Source: Holophagaceae bacterium
Lineage (GTDB): Bacteria; Acidobacteriota; Holophagae; Holophagales; Holophagaceae
Assembly (NCBI GenBank): GCA_016720465.1
Contig: JADKKO010000001.1
Coordinates: forward strand, 124,001 to 188,000
Length of the DNA: 64,000 nt
Direction of reading: 5' to 3'
Shown: positions 43,700-53,400 of the stretch, one piece after another
Layout of the letters: each line of letters starts with the position of its first letter
Numbering within the stretch: the stretch's first letter is position 1
Translations under genes and position numbers: made by a program
The notes under the pieces: generated by a model
Database searches by the model: none
What the model was told of the DNA's origin: nothing
The model's input: the letters and a program-made list of their open reading frames with translations, nothing else

Positions 43700-44792
43700 A
43701 TGGACCCATCCCTTTTCCCCGGCCGGTGGTGGCACCCGCTTGAGCAGGGACGCATCCAATGCGATCTATGCCCCCGCGACTGCAAGCTGGGGGAAGGGCA
43801 GCGGGGCGCCTGTTTCGTCCGGCGGAACATCGCTGGCGGGATGGTGTTGACCACCTACGGGCGCTCGTCCGGGTTCTGCATCGACCCCATCGAAAAGAAG
43901 CCGCTCAACCATTTCTATCCAGGATCGAGCGTCCTCTCCTTCGGCACCGCGGGCTGCAACCTGATGTGCAAGTTCTGCCAGAACTGGGATATCAGCAAGT
44001 CCCGGGACATGGACCGCCTGATGGACCAGGCCGAACCCGGCGCGATCGCCCGCTCGGCGGAAGAATGGGATTGCCGGAGCGTGGCCTTCACCTACAACGA
44101 TCCGGTGGTGTTCGCGGAATACGCCATGGATGCCGCCGATGCCTGCCATGAGCGGGGCATCAAGACCGTCGCCGTGACCGCTGGCTACATCCACCCGAAG
44201 CCGTGCCGGGAGTTCTTCGCGAAGATGGACGCTGCCAACGTGGATCTCAAGGCGTTCACTGACGACTTCTATTTCAGGCTCAGCGTGGCGCATCTGGGCC
44301 CAGTGCTGGATACGCTTCGCTACATCAGGCACGAGACCAGCACCTGGCTGGAAATCACGACGCTCCTGATCCCCGGCCAGAACGATTCCACCGGAGAAAT
44401 CACCGCCCTGTCCGAATGGATCCACCGGGAACTGGGCCCGGAGGTCCCGCTCCATTTCAGCGCCTTCCATCCCGACTACAAGATGGCCGACACGCCGGCC
44501 ACACCCTTCGCCACCCTGGAGAGGGCCCGCTCCATCGCTCTCGCAGCGGGGCTTCAGCATGTGTACACCGGCAACGTGCATGACACTTCCGGCGGCTCGA
44601 CCCTATTGCCCCGCGTGCAAGGCGCTGCTCATCGCCAGGGACTGGTATGAGATCGGGGAATACCGCCTGACGGAAGATGGCCACTGCCCGGATTGCGGGG
44701 CCAAGATCGCGGGCCGCTTCGATGCCTTTTCAAATCCCTTCGGCAACCGCCGCATACCCATCGGCGTTCACTCTGGAGGGAATCGGGAATGA
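43700..44792 (+). pseudogene. amrS: AmmeMemoRadiSam radical SAM enzyme, frameshifted near the 3' end
   Basis: A radical SAM protein starting MDPSLFPGRWWHPLEQGRIQ. The N-terminal CDLCPRDCKLGEGQRGAC cysteine cluster, the radical SAM motif CNLMCKFCQNWD, and YNDPVVFAEYAMDAA and GYIHPKPC segments match the family closely. The frame ends at 44650 after ...VHDTSGGSTLLPRVQGAA. One C fewer in the CCC at 44601-44603 restores the family C-terminus STYCPACKALLIARDW, followed by HCPDCGAKIAGRF, to the stop at 44792. The lost portion carries a paired CxxC zinc-ribbon-like site. The frameshift is either a sequence error or a recent mutation; the first 316 residues include the catalytic core. Confidence 0.82.
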
Positions 44793-44843
44793 AGCCACGA
44801 ATACGACTCGAAGTCCTTTATTCGTGTCTCTTCGTGCGGCTTC
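44791..44843. repeat. Imperfect inverted repeat between convergent genes
   Basis: GAAGCC-ACGAA on the left (44791-44801) pairs with TTCGT-GC-GGCTTC on the right (44831-44843), with further weak pairing inside. Nothing else is seen in the 86-bp gap between the radical SAM gene and the HAD gene. Confidence 0.45.
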
Positions 44844-44878
44844 GCGGCTGCATCAACTGAAGATTCATCCGCTGCCAT

Positions 44879-45565
44879 TCACTCTGCTCTAGTGAAGGCG
44901 TCGTGGATTTCCGGATCGGTGAGTTCCTGCGCGAGCCATGAATCCAGGTCTGGCATCGAATCCAGCAGGATTTCCGCACCCGCAGCCAGCAATTCTTCCC
45001 GGCTGCCATACCCGTAGGTCACCCCGACAGCATGGAGGCCATGATCCTTGGCGGCGCGCATGTCGTCGCCCCGGTCCCCGATGAAATAGCCCCCAGGCTC
45101 GATCCGGCCCTCCTGCCGCAAGCGCTCCAGCACGGCCGTCTTCGGCTGCCAGGCGCCCTTCAGCTCGGCGCCGAAAATATCGTCGAAGATGAGGTTCAGA
45201 TCGAACTGGTAGGTGATGCGGCGGGCGAAGAGCCCGGGTTTGCTGGACACGATGTAGATGCGGTGCCCCTGTCGCTTCAGCCGGGCCAGCATGAGGTGCG
45301 CGCCCTCATAGACTTCATGTTCGAAGACACCGTCCTCGCGGTAGGCCTCCACGTAGCGGTCCAGCGCCTCCTCCAGTTTTTTGGGGTCCTCTAGGCCGGG
45401 AATCATGGCCAGGCTTTCCCGCATCCCGAACCCGATCCAGTCCCGGATGGTGGCTTCATCGGGACAGACCAGGCCCATCTCGCGGCAAACCCGCGCCACG
45501 CAATTGCGCACACCGAGGAGCGGATCCACGATGGTGCCGTCGAGGTCGAAGCAGATCAGTGCCAT
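44879..45565 (-). CDS. HAD-superfamily phosphatase (phosphoglycolate phosphatase-like)
   Basis: 228 residues. HAD motif I is FDLDGTIVDP with the nucleophile Asp, motif II is IVSSKPG, motif III Lys is in GAWQPKTAVLE, and motif IV is YFIGDRGDDMRAA. A helical cap (DATIRDWIGFGMRESLAMIP) matches Gph-type enzymes. The substrate is not certain. The ATG at 45565 places motif I at residue 6, as usual. It follows the pyrophosphatase gene by 19 nt on the same strand. Confidence 0.82.
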   Translation of the reverse strand: MALICFDLDGTIVDPLLGVRNCVARVCREMGLVCPDEATIRDWIGFGMRESLAMIPGLEDPKKLEEALDRYVEAYREDGVFEHEVYEGAHLMLARLKRQGHRIYIVSSKPGLFARRITYQFDLNLIFDDIFGAELKGAWQPKTAVLERLRQEGRIEPGGYFIGDRGDDMRAAKDHGLHAVGVTYGYGSREELLAAGAEILLDSMPDLDSWLAQELTDPEIHDAFTRAE

Positions 45566-45584
45566 TGGGTCCGCGTCGCCGGCT

Positions 45585-46100
45585 TCAACCGGGATAGGCT
45601 GCGATGCACTGCATGACGAAGGCCTTCGCGGCTTCCTTGCCGGCCCAGCCGTCGCTGTGGACATCCTTCTCCTCGAGATCCTTGTAGGTCAGGAAGAAGT
45701 GCTCCACTTCTTTCATGAAGTGGGGCGGCAGGTCCTCGAGGGTCTCGACGTGGGCGTAATTGGGATCATCGACCGCGACGCAGAGCACCTTGTCGTCCTG
45801 CCCATGGTCATCGTGCATCTTCAGCAGGCCCACGGGCCTCGCCTTGATGATCACCCCGGGATAGGTGGTGCCGTTGATGAGGACCAGCACATCGCAGGGG
45901 TCGCCGTCGGGGGCCAGGGTCTTGGGAATGAAGCCGTATTCCGCTGGGTAGTGGAAAGGGGAGAACAGCACCCGGTCCACGAAAATCATTCCGGTGTCGT
46001 GGTCGAATTCGTATTTCACGCGGGATCCCGTCGGGATCTCCACGATGGCGTTCACGACATCCGGCGCGAGCTTGCCCGGGCCGAGGCTGGGATGGGTCAT
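45585..46100 (-). CDS. ppa: Inorganic pyrophosphatase (family I)
   Basis: 171 residues. It hydrolyses pyrophosphate in the cytoplasm, pulling biosynthetic reactions forward. Diagnostic segments are VEIPTGSRVKYEFDHDTGMI, FHYPAEYGFIPKTLAPDGDP with the following CDVLVL, and DDKVLCVAVDDP. AGGAG five bases before the ATG at 46100 picks MTHPSLGPG as the start and rejects a longer in-frame version. Confidence 0.92.
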   Translation of the reverse strand: MTHPSLGPGKLAPDVVNAIVEIPTGSRVKYEFDHDTGMIFVDRVLFSPFHYPAEYGFIPKTLAPDGDPCDVLVLINGTTYPGVIIKARPVGLLKMHDDHGQDDKVLCVAVDDPNYAHVETLEDLPPHFMKEVEHFFLTYKDLEEKDVHSDGWAGKEAAKAFVMQCIAAYPG

Positions 46101-46179
46101 GGGGGCTCCTGAAAGGCCACGGGGCCATTTAAGCACGGGGCCCGCCTCCACCGGGCCAGGAAGCTGTAGGACTCACATG

Positions 46180-46216
46180 CCAAAGCCGCCAAGTATCGCG
46201 AGCTTGGCGGCTTTGG
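46180..46216 (-). terminator. Hairpin after the lipoprotein gene
   Basis: CCAAAGCCGCCAAG (46180-46193) and CTTGGCGGCTTTGG (46203-46216) make a perfect 14-bp stem with a 9-nt loop, 19 bp past the stop of the minus-strand lipoprotein gene. There is no T-run on that strand, so termination is likely but not classic. Confidence 0.6.
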
Positions 46217-46235
46217 GGGTTTCGTGGGGATCAGG

Positions 46236-47078
46236 CTATTGCGCGCAGGTTGGGAGCTGCGGTTTCAAGGGCGCCTGGCCCGCGGGCGTGATGGTCAAGG
46301 TTCCGCAGGGAAGGCTGAAAGCGGCGGATGCGCTTGCCGCGTCCTTCGTCAGGGAGATCGAACCACTGGTCGGATAGCAGCAGCCTGCGGTCCAGGTCAT
46401 GGGCGTGGCGCTCGCGATCACGCCGCCGAGCGTGTGCGTGTTGGCCACCAGGTTGTAGCCCCCCGCCAGCTTGAAAGTGTCCGCGGTGGCCCAATCCGCA
46501 TTCAGGTTCGCGTTGTACAAATAGGAACGGTTCAACTCCGGGTGCGCGGAGTCCGTGAGGACCGCGCTCAAGTTGGTGGCGATGAGAATGGCCTGTTTGG
46601 CGGCAGGATTGATGTTGAGGGTCTTCGTGCCATTGAACTCCCAGATCTGGGAGCCCCGGGTCGCTACGAGATGGTTGTATTCCACCGTGTAGGAGGTGGG
46701 TGCCAAGTTGCTGAAGGAAACGGAAATGGTGCCGCTCAAGCTGTTCGGGGTGACCATGACGTCGCCGCAATTGTTGAAGGTGTACAAAATGAAGGTGCGG
46801 CCTTCTTTCGTCGAGGTCACCTGGGTGATGCAGGACACGGTGGGCGGGCTGACGAGGAGTTGGGCATCCCCGGCCCGGACGAACGTCGGCATCTGCGAGG
46901 CGATGGTGGTCCCGTGCTCCAGCGTCAGAAATCCCCAAATTGCTGCCTGGGCCTCATCCGCAGGGATCGCCTGGGGAGCGGGGGGCGCCGGTTGGCGGGA
47001 ATCCTGCCCTGAACCACCGCAGGCCAACAGGAAGGGAAGAGCTAACGGAAGCAAACGGTAGGACTTAGTGAATGTCAT
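46236..47078 (-). CDS. Putative lipoprotein of unknown function
   Basis: 280 residues with a lipobox (LPFLLACGGSG) placing the acylated Cys near residue 20, so it is membrane-anchored outside the cytoplasm. The remainder is Thr/Ser/Asn-rich with predicted beta strands and a few Cys (CITQ, NNCGD, GCCYPTSG, LPCGT) that could form disulfides. I do not recognise the family. GAGGAGG five bases upstream fixes the start. It is last in a minus-strand run with hutI (10-nt gap) and the B12-binding gene, though no functional link is evident. Confidence 0.65.
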   Translation of the reverse strand: MTFTKSYRLLPLALPFLLACGGSGQDSRQPAPPAPQAIPADEAQAAIWGFLTLEHGTTIASQMPTFVRAGDAQLLVSPPTVSCITQVTSTKEGRTFILYTFNNCGDVMVTPNSLSGTISVSFSNLAPTSYTVEYNHLVATRGSQIWEFNGTKTLNINPAAKQAILIATNLSAVLTDSAHPELNRSYLYNANLNADWATADTFKLAGGYNLVANTHTLGGVIASATPMTWTAGCCYPTSGSISLTKDAASASAAFSLPCGTLTITPAGQAPLKPQLPTCAQ

Positions 47079-47088
47079 GGTGTCCTCC

Positions 47089-48294
47089 TCAGGGAGTCAT
47101 GACTGGAATATAGGCTTCTCCGACCCAATAAACCAGGGCCAATGGGTCCTCCACCGGCCAAAGGGCAATGGGGCAGCGGGCCCCGGGATGCAGATGGCCG
47201 AGATCGCCGTGGCCGAGACTCCCGGCCGCATGCAACGTCATGGCTGTGAGGGCCTCCTCGAACGTGAGGCGCAGCTGAAGGCACCCCAAACGCAGCACCA
47301 GCAAGGGATCCAGGCATGGGCTCGATCCAGGATTGAAATCCGAAGCCAGGGCCACGCGGCACCCGGCCTCGATCATCTGCCGCGCTGGAGCCCAGTCCCG
47401 CATGCCCAGGCACAGGGTGGTCGCGGGCAGCAGGATGGGCGTGACTTCCGCTGCCGCCATGGCCTTCATGCCTGCCGCTGAACAGAACATCAGGTGGTCC
47501 GCGGAGGCGGCTCCCAATTCCGCCGCCAGTTCGGCGCCACCGGTCCAGCTCAGTTCATCCGCGTGGATGCGAGGCCGGAGCCCGAGCTTGAGGCCCGCTT
47601 CGAAGATCCGGCGGCCCTGCTCGACGGTGAACACGCCCGTTTCGATGAACACATCGGCGTAGCGGGCCACCCCCGGGTGCCGCCGCACCAATTCTGGCAG
47701 CCAAACATCCGCCACGATTCGGGAATAGCCTTCCGCATCCCCGGCAAACTCCGCGGGGATGTCATGGGCCGGGAGCAGGGTCGCATCCAGGCTCCAGCCC
47801 CTTCGCTTCAATTCCCCGTAGGCCTGCAGCAGCCTGGATTCCGCCTCCAGTTCCAGGCCGTAGCCGGTCTTGGCTTCGATGTGGACGACGCCGCGGGAAT
47901 GGAGCGTGCGCAGGCGCTCCTCGCCCAGTTCCACCAGCTCCTCCACCGTGGCCGCCCGGGTGGCCCGCACGGTTTCCCGGATGCCGCCGCCTTCTTCGGC
48001 GATCTGCGCATAGGGAACGCCATGGAGGCGCCGGTTGAATTCGCCGCTGCGGTCTCCCGCGAAGAGCAGGTGCGTGTGGGGATCCACGAAACCCGGCAGG
48101 GCCCACGCGCCTTGGCCGTCGGTAGCCGGGGAAGCGGCCCAGCGAGAAGGCAGGTCCACGCGCCTGCCCATCCAGGCCACCCGCCCGTCGGCCATGGCGA
48201 TGGCCGCATCCTCGATGCGATCCACCTTCCAGGGCGAATCAGGATCCGGGGTCAGGAGCCCCTTGAGGTTCGTCAGGACCGTCGCGCTGCTCAT
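47089..48294 (-). CDS. hutI: Imidazolonepropionase
   Basis: 401 residues of the amidohydrolase superfamily, hydrolysing imidazolone propionate to formiminoglutamate in histidine breakdown. Seen are the metal motif GFVDPHTHLLFAGDR, EGGGIRETVRATRAAT, KTGYGLELEAE, the HADEL motif (RIHADELSWTGGAELA) and the catalytic ASDFNPGSSP. Other hut genes are not in the window, so the pathway context is missing. The ribosome site is weak; the start gives a normal N-terminus. Confidence 0.9.
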   Translation of the reverse strand: MSSATVLTNLKGLLTPDPDSPWKVDRIEDAAIAMADGRVAWMGRRVDLPSRWAASPATDGQGAWALPGFVDPHTHLLFAGDRSGEFNRRLHGVPYAQIAEEGGGIRETVRATRAATVEELVELGEERLRTLHSRGVVHIEAKTGYGLELEAESRLLQAYGELKRRGWSLDATLLPAHDIPAEFAGDAEGYSRIVADVWLPELVRRHPGVARYADVFIETGVFTVEQGRRIFEAGLKLGLRPRIHADELSWTGGAELAAELGAASADHLMFCSAAGMKAMAAAEVTPILLPATTLCLGMRDWAPARQMIEAGCRVALASDFNPGSSPCLDPLLVLRLGCLQLRLTFEEALTAMTLHAAGSLGHGDLGHLHPGARCPIALWPVEDPLALVYWVGEAYIPVMTP

Positions 48295-48346
48295 TCCAGC
48301 AGTCTCTCATCCCCGGCGTGGACTCCCGGGCGGGTTTTTCGTCCGG

Positions 48347-48751
48347 TCAGCCCCGTGCGGCCACTTCCCGCCGGATGAATTCGACCACGTCTTCGGTATT
48401 GGTGCCGGGCTGGAAGATCTCGCGGACACCCTGGGCCTTCAGGGCGGGAATGTCCTCGTCGGGAATGATTCCGCCGGCGAACACCAGCACATCTTCGGCC
48501 CCTTGGGCTTGCAACAGGCGGATGATTTCGGGGAAAAGCTGGTTGTGGGCGCCGCTCAGGATGCTGAGGCCCAGCACGGCGGCGTCCTCCTGCACCACCG
48601 CAGCGGCGATCTGGGCGGGCGTCTGGCGCAGGCCCGTGTAGATCACTTCCATGCCCGCGTCCCGCAGCGCCCGGGCGATGACTTTGGCGCCCCGGTCGTG
48701 GCCATCCAGGCCGGGCTTGGCGATGACAACGCGGATGGGGGCTTGGGACAC
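48347..48751 (-). CDS. Cobalamin-binding domain protein (methylmalonyl-CoA mutase small-domain type)
   Basis: 134 residues from a GTG at 48751 with GGAG five bases upstream. The B12-binding signature is DGHDRGAKVIARALRDAG, with the His that ligates cobalt, followed by LSILSGAHNQLFPEI and FAGGIIPDEDIPALKAQGV. It equals the C-terminal domain of methylmalonyl-CoA mutase as a separate subunit; the large catalytic subunit is not in this window. It may serve a mutase encoded elsewhere, methylmalonyl- or ethylmalonyl-type. Confidence 0.85.
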   Translation of the reverse strand: MSQAPIRVVIAKPGLDGHDRGAKVIARALRDAGMEVIYTGLRQTPAQIAAAVVQEDAAVLGLSILSGAHNQLFPEIIRLLQAQGAEDVLVFAGGIIPDEDIPALKAQGVREIFQPGTNTEDVVEFIRREVAARG

Positions 48752-48968
48752 GGTGACTCCAGGACTGCCAATCTTGAGTGTGCCCCAGGGCTTACTTGTG
48801 ATGCCAATCAAGAAATGAAACGGTACAGTTCTCTAGTCCGGTATCGGCTGTCGTCTAAGTCGTCCATCGCCCTTAAGATTTAGTGGTGGGGCACATCACG
48901 CCCTTCGTGCGGATCCCCGCCTTGTTGGAGCTTCTGCTCCGCCTCGACACCTTCCACAAGGAGAAACC

Positions 48969-50318
48969 ATGAGCCAGTACGTCGATGAAGTCCTTGAAGG
49001 CCTGAAAAGGCGGGCTCCGTGGGAAACGCTGTTCATCCAGGCGGCCACCGAAATCCTCCACTCCCTGGCCCCGGTGCTGGACAAGGAACCCAAGTACAAA
49101 AAGAACGCGATCCTGGAGCGCATCGTGGAACCGGAGCGCACCATCTGCTTCCGCGTGCCCTGGGTGGACGACAAGGGCCAGATCCACATCAACAACGGCT
49201 GGCGCGTGCAGTTCAACAGCGCCATCGGCCCCTACAAGGGAGGCATCCGCTTCCATCCCAACGTCACCATGGACACCCTGAAATTCCTGGGCTTCGAGCA
49301 GACCTTCAAGAACAGCCTCACCGGCCTGCCCATGGGCGGCGGCAAGGGCGGCTCCAACTTCGATCCCAACGGCAAGTCCGACGCCGAAGTCATGCGGTTC
49401 TGCCAGTCCTTCATGATGGAGCTGTGGCGGCATATCGGACCCAACACGGATGTCCCCGCCGGCGACATCGGCGTGGGCGGGCGCGAAGTCGGCTACCTCT
49501 TCGGCATGTACAAGAAGCTGCGCAACGAGTTCACCGGCGTGCTGACGGGCAAGGGCCAGTACTGGGGCGGCAGCCTCATCCGTCCCGAAGCCACCGGCTT
49601 CGGCATCGTGTATTTCGCCGAGGAAGTCCTGAAGACCAAGGGCGAAAGCATGAAGGGCAAGAAGGTCGCCGTCTCCGGCTTCGGCAACGTCGCCTGGGGC
49701 GCGGTCCAGAAGGCCAACGATCTCGGCGCCAAGGTCGTCACCATCTCAGGTCCCGACGGCTACATCTACGATGCGGACGGTATCTCCGGCGAGAAGATCC
49801 AGTACATGGAGGAGATGCTCCGCATCGACCGCATGAGCGTCGCCCCCTTCGCGAGCAAGTTCAAGACCGCTGCGTTCCACGAAGGCAAGCGCCCTTGGGA
49901 GCAGGTCGTCGACGTGGCGCTGCCCTGCGCCATCCAGAACGAGCTCAACCTGGACGAGGCCAAGCTGCTGATGGCCAATGGCTGCCAAGCCGTGGTGGAA
50001 GGCTCCAACATGTCCAGCACGCTGGAAGCGGTGGAATTCTTCCAGGCCAACGGCCACAAGATCCTCTTCTCCCCCGGCAAGGCCTCCAATGCCGGCGGCG
50101 TGGCCACCTCGGGCCTCGAGATGAGCCAGAACTCCATGCGCCTGGGCTGGACCCGGGAGGAAGTGGACGCCCGCCTGCACCAGATCATGGTCAACATCCA
50201 CACCTCCTGCGTGGAGGCGGCCGCGCGCTTCGGCACTCCTGGCAACTACGTGAACGGCGCCAATATCGCAGGCTTCATCAAGGTGGCCGATTCCATGATC
50301 GACCAAGGCTTGGTCTGA
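48969..50318 (+). CDS. gdhA: Glutamate dehydrogenase (NADP-type, hexameric)
   Basis: 449 residues. It interconverts 2-oxoglutarate plus ammonia and glutamate. The catalytic segment GLPMGGGKGGSNFDPNGKSD with its Lys, the PYKGGIRFHPNVT loop, the nucleotide fold VAVSGFGNVAWGAVQKANDL and VEGSNMSS are present. Overall sequence matches the E. coli GdhA (NADP) subgroup. AAGGAG five bases before the ATG is an excellent ribosome site and an intrinsic terminator follows the stop, so the gene is monocistronic. Confidence 0.93.
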   Translation: MSQYVDEVLEGLKRRAPWETLFIQAATEILHSLAPVLDKEPKYKKNAILERIVEPERTICFRVPWVDDKGQIHINNGWRVQFNSAIGPYKGGIRFHPNVTMDTLKFLGFEQTFKNSLTGLPMGGGKGGSNFDPNGKSDAEVMRFCQSFMMELWRHIGPNTDVPAGDIGVGGREVGYLFGMYKKLRNEFTGVLTGKGQYWGGSLIRPEATGFGIVYFAEEVLKTKGESMKGKKVAVSGFGNVAWGAVQKANDLGAKVVTISGPDGYIYDADGISGEKIQYMEEMLRIDRMSVAPFASKFKTAAFHEGKRPWEQVVDVALPCAIQNELNLDEAKLLMANGCQAVVEGSNMSSTLEAVEFFQANGHKILFSPGKASNAGGVATSGLEMSQNSMRLGWTREEVDARLHQIMVNIHTSCVEAAARFGTPGNYVNGANIAGFIKVADSMIDQGLV

Positions 50319-50338
50319 ACCCTGGCCGGCAAATAGGA

Positions 50339-50378
50339 AAAGGGAGGACCGGCAGCGGTCCTCCCTTTCTTATTCTCT
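50339..50378 (+). terminator. Intrinsic terminator of gdhA
   Basis: AAAGGGAGGACCG (50339-50351) and CGGTCCTCCCTTT (50356-50368) form a perfect 13-bp stem with loop GCAG, followed by a T-rich tail. Confidence 0.9.
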
Positions 50379-50494
50379 TCAAGAAGCTCGGTTCCTTGGC
50401 CCCTTCCTGTTCCCAGGCTGGCGCATCGTACACTTCCAGTTCGCCCCGGCCACGGGGTGATCCGACGTGCCGATGCTCCTGACGAGGCTTTCTG

Positions 50495-53400
50495 ATGATC
50501 AACCGTGAATTCAACGAGATCTTCCGGAAATACAAATCCGACAAGGAGATCTTCCACGACCTGATGCCCCTCCGGGCGCGGGAGATCCTGCTGGTGGCCC
50601 CGGCCTTCGATGCCTTCACGCTGGAGCAGGACGGCCTGCTGACCGAGATCCTCTTCGAAGGCTACTACCAGCTCAACATGAGCAACCCTCCGCGCGTGAC
50701 CAATGTGTCCACCTGCGACGAGGCCCTGGAGAAGATCTCCAGCCGCCATTTCGACATGATCATCGTCATGAGCCGGCTCGGGCAGGCGGGCCACATCGAA
50801 CTCTCCCGCGCCCTTAGGCAGGCGGATTCCAGGATCCCCATCTACCTGCTGCTCAACGACAACGTGGAAGTCGGCATCATGGACCGGCGGCGCCATGAGT
50901 TCCTGCAGCACTACGACCAGATCTTCGTGTGGAACGGGAATCCCGAGATCTTCATGGCCATGGTCAAGTTCATGGAGGACCGGAGCAACGTCCTCAATGA
51001 CACCGCTGTGGGGCTCACGCGGGTGATCCTGCTGGTGGAGGACAGCATCCGCTACTACTCCCGCTACCTGCCCATCCTCTACAGCGAGATCCTGAAGCAG
51101 ACCACGCGGCTGGCCAAGGACCGGACCATCGACGGGATGTCCCGGTCGCTGTCCATGCGGGTGCGGCCCAAGGTTCTGCTGGCGACCTCCTACGAGGAGG
51201 CGATGGCCTTCTGCGACAAGTTCCAGGAGTACCTGCTCTGCGTCATCTCGGACCGCAAATTCCCCAAGGACGGCGTCCTGGACCGGGAAGCGGGGGTCAA
51301 GCTGATCCGGGCCCTGAAAGAGCGGAATCCGGAACTTCCGACCGTGCTGCAATCCTCCGATCCGGTGAAGGAGGCCTGGGCGAGGGCCCTGAAGAGCGAC
51401 TTCCTGAACAAGAATTCCTACACCCTGGGCGCCGAGCTTTCCCGCTTCTTCTATGACCGCCTGGGCTTCGGGGATTTCGTTTTCCGCGACGAATCCGGCC
51501 GGGAGATCACCCGCGCGGTGGACATGGACGACCTGCGGGAGAAGCTGCGCGACCTCCCGGTGGAATCCCTGATCTACCACGCTTCCCGGAACCACTTCTC
51601 GGCCTGGATCATGGCCCGCGGCGAGGTGCAGGTGGCGCAGGTGCTGGCGCGCTTCCGCATCGACGACTATCGCGATCCCGAGGAGATGCGCACCTTCCTG
51701 ATGAATGTCGGGGACTACGTGCACCGCATGAAATCCCGCGGAAAGGTCGTCCCGCTCACGGAATCCACACCCGCCGAAGAACTCAACATCCTGCGCCTCG
51801 CAGCCGGATCCATGGGGGGCAAGGGCCGCGGCGTGGCCTACACCCACTCGCTGCTCTCCCGCATCGACCTGGCGGGCCTGCTGCGGGAAGCCAACATCCG
51901 CATCCCCCGCTCGGCGGTCATCGGAACCGAGGAATTCACGTCCTTCCTGGACCGGAACGATCTGCGGGCGCTGCTCCAACAGAGCGAGGACGACGGCGCC
52001 ATCAAGCAGCGGTTCCTGGATGGATCGCTAACTCCTGAATTAATGGACAAAATCCGCCTTTATTTGGGCAAGCACGCAAAGTATCCGTTGGCCGTGCGCT
52101 CCTCGGGGCTCATGGAGGACAGCCTTTCCCATCCGTTCGCCGGGCTCTACAGCACCTTCTTCCTGCCCAACAACGACCCGGATCCGGCGGTGCGGGAGGC
52201 ACAGCTCTGCGAGGCCATCAAGCTGGTGTACGCCTCGGTCTACTCCAAGGCCTCCCGCAGCTACTTCCAGGCCATCGACTACAAGATCGAGGAAGAACAG
52301 ATGGCGGTGCTGGTCCAGGAGGTGGTCGGGAGCAGCTTCGGGAATCATTTCTATCCCCATATTTCCGGCGTGGCCCAGTCTTTCAACTACTACCCCGTGG
52401 CCTACACTCAACCCCAGGACGGCATCGCGACCATCGCCGTGGGGCTCGGCAAGTATGTGGTGGACGGCGAGCGGGCCTACCGGTTCGCGCCGCCCTATCC
52501 CGAAATGGACATGCTCCCGCCCAAGGAACAGCTCCGCACCACCCAGAAGCATTTCTACGCCCTGGACATGAGCCGCACCGTGCTGGATCTCCCGAGCGGA
52601 GAAGATGCCACGCTCATCAGCCTGGACATCAGGACCGCGGAACAGGATGGTGCGCTCCGGCACTGCGCCTCGGTCTGGGACAACAATGACGACCGGATCC
52701 GCGACGGCCTGGAGGTTCCGGGGCCGCGGATCGTGAATTTCCGGAACATCCTCAAGTACGATTCGTTTCCCCTGGCGCGGATCCTCAAACAATCCCTGGA
52801 CCTCATCCGCGAGGCCATGGAAACGCCCGTGGAGATCGAATTCGCGATCAACCTGGATCCCGATCCCCAGAATGGAAGACCCACCTTTTGCCTTTTGCAG
52901 ATCAAGCACCAGCTTGTGGATGGGGGCGATGTGAACCTCATCGCCTCAGAGCTGGACCCCGCCGACCTGTTCCTCTTCTCGGAGAAATGCGTGGGCAACG
53001 GCACCGTCGAGGGACTCCAGGACATCGTCTGGATCGATCCTGCAGGATTCGACAAATTCCACACACCCGAGCTGGCGGCCGGGCTGGAAAGGCTGAACGA
53101 CCAGTTCCGCGCCCGCTCGGGCAAGTACGTGCTCCTCGGCCCCGGCCGCTGGGGCAGCAATGATCCGCACCTGGGGATTCCCATCGCCTGGTCGATGATC
53201 TCCTGCGCCCAGGTGATCGTGGAGTACGCCATGGAGAATTTCCAGGCGGATGCCTCCCTCGGATCCCATTTCTTCCACAACGTGACGTCGCTGAACATCG
53301 GCTATTTCACGGTGCCCTATCCCCGGGGATCCAGCCTGCTCGACTGGGATTGGCTGAGGCAGCAACCGGAAGTTTTCCGCCAGGGCTGCCTGGTGCACAG

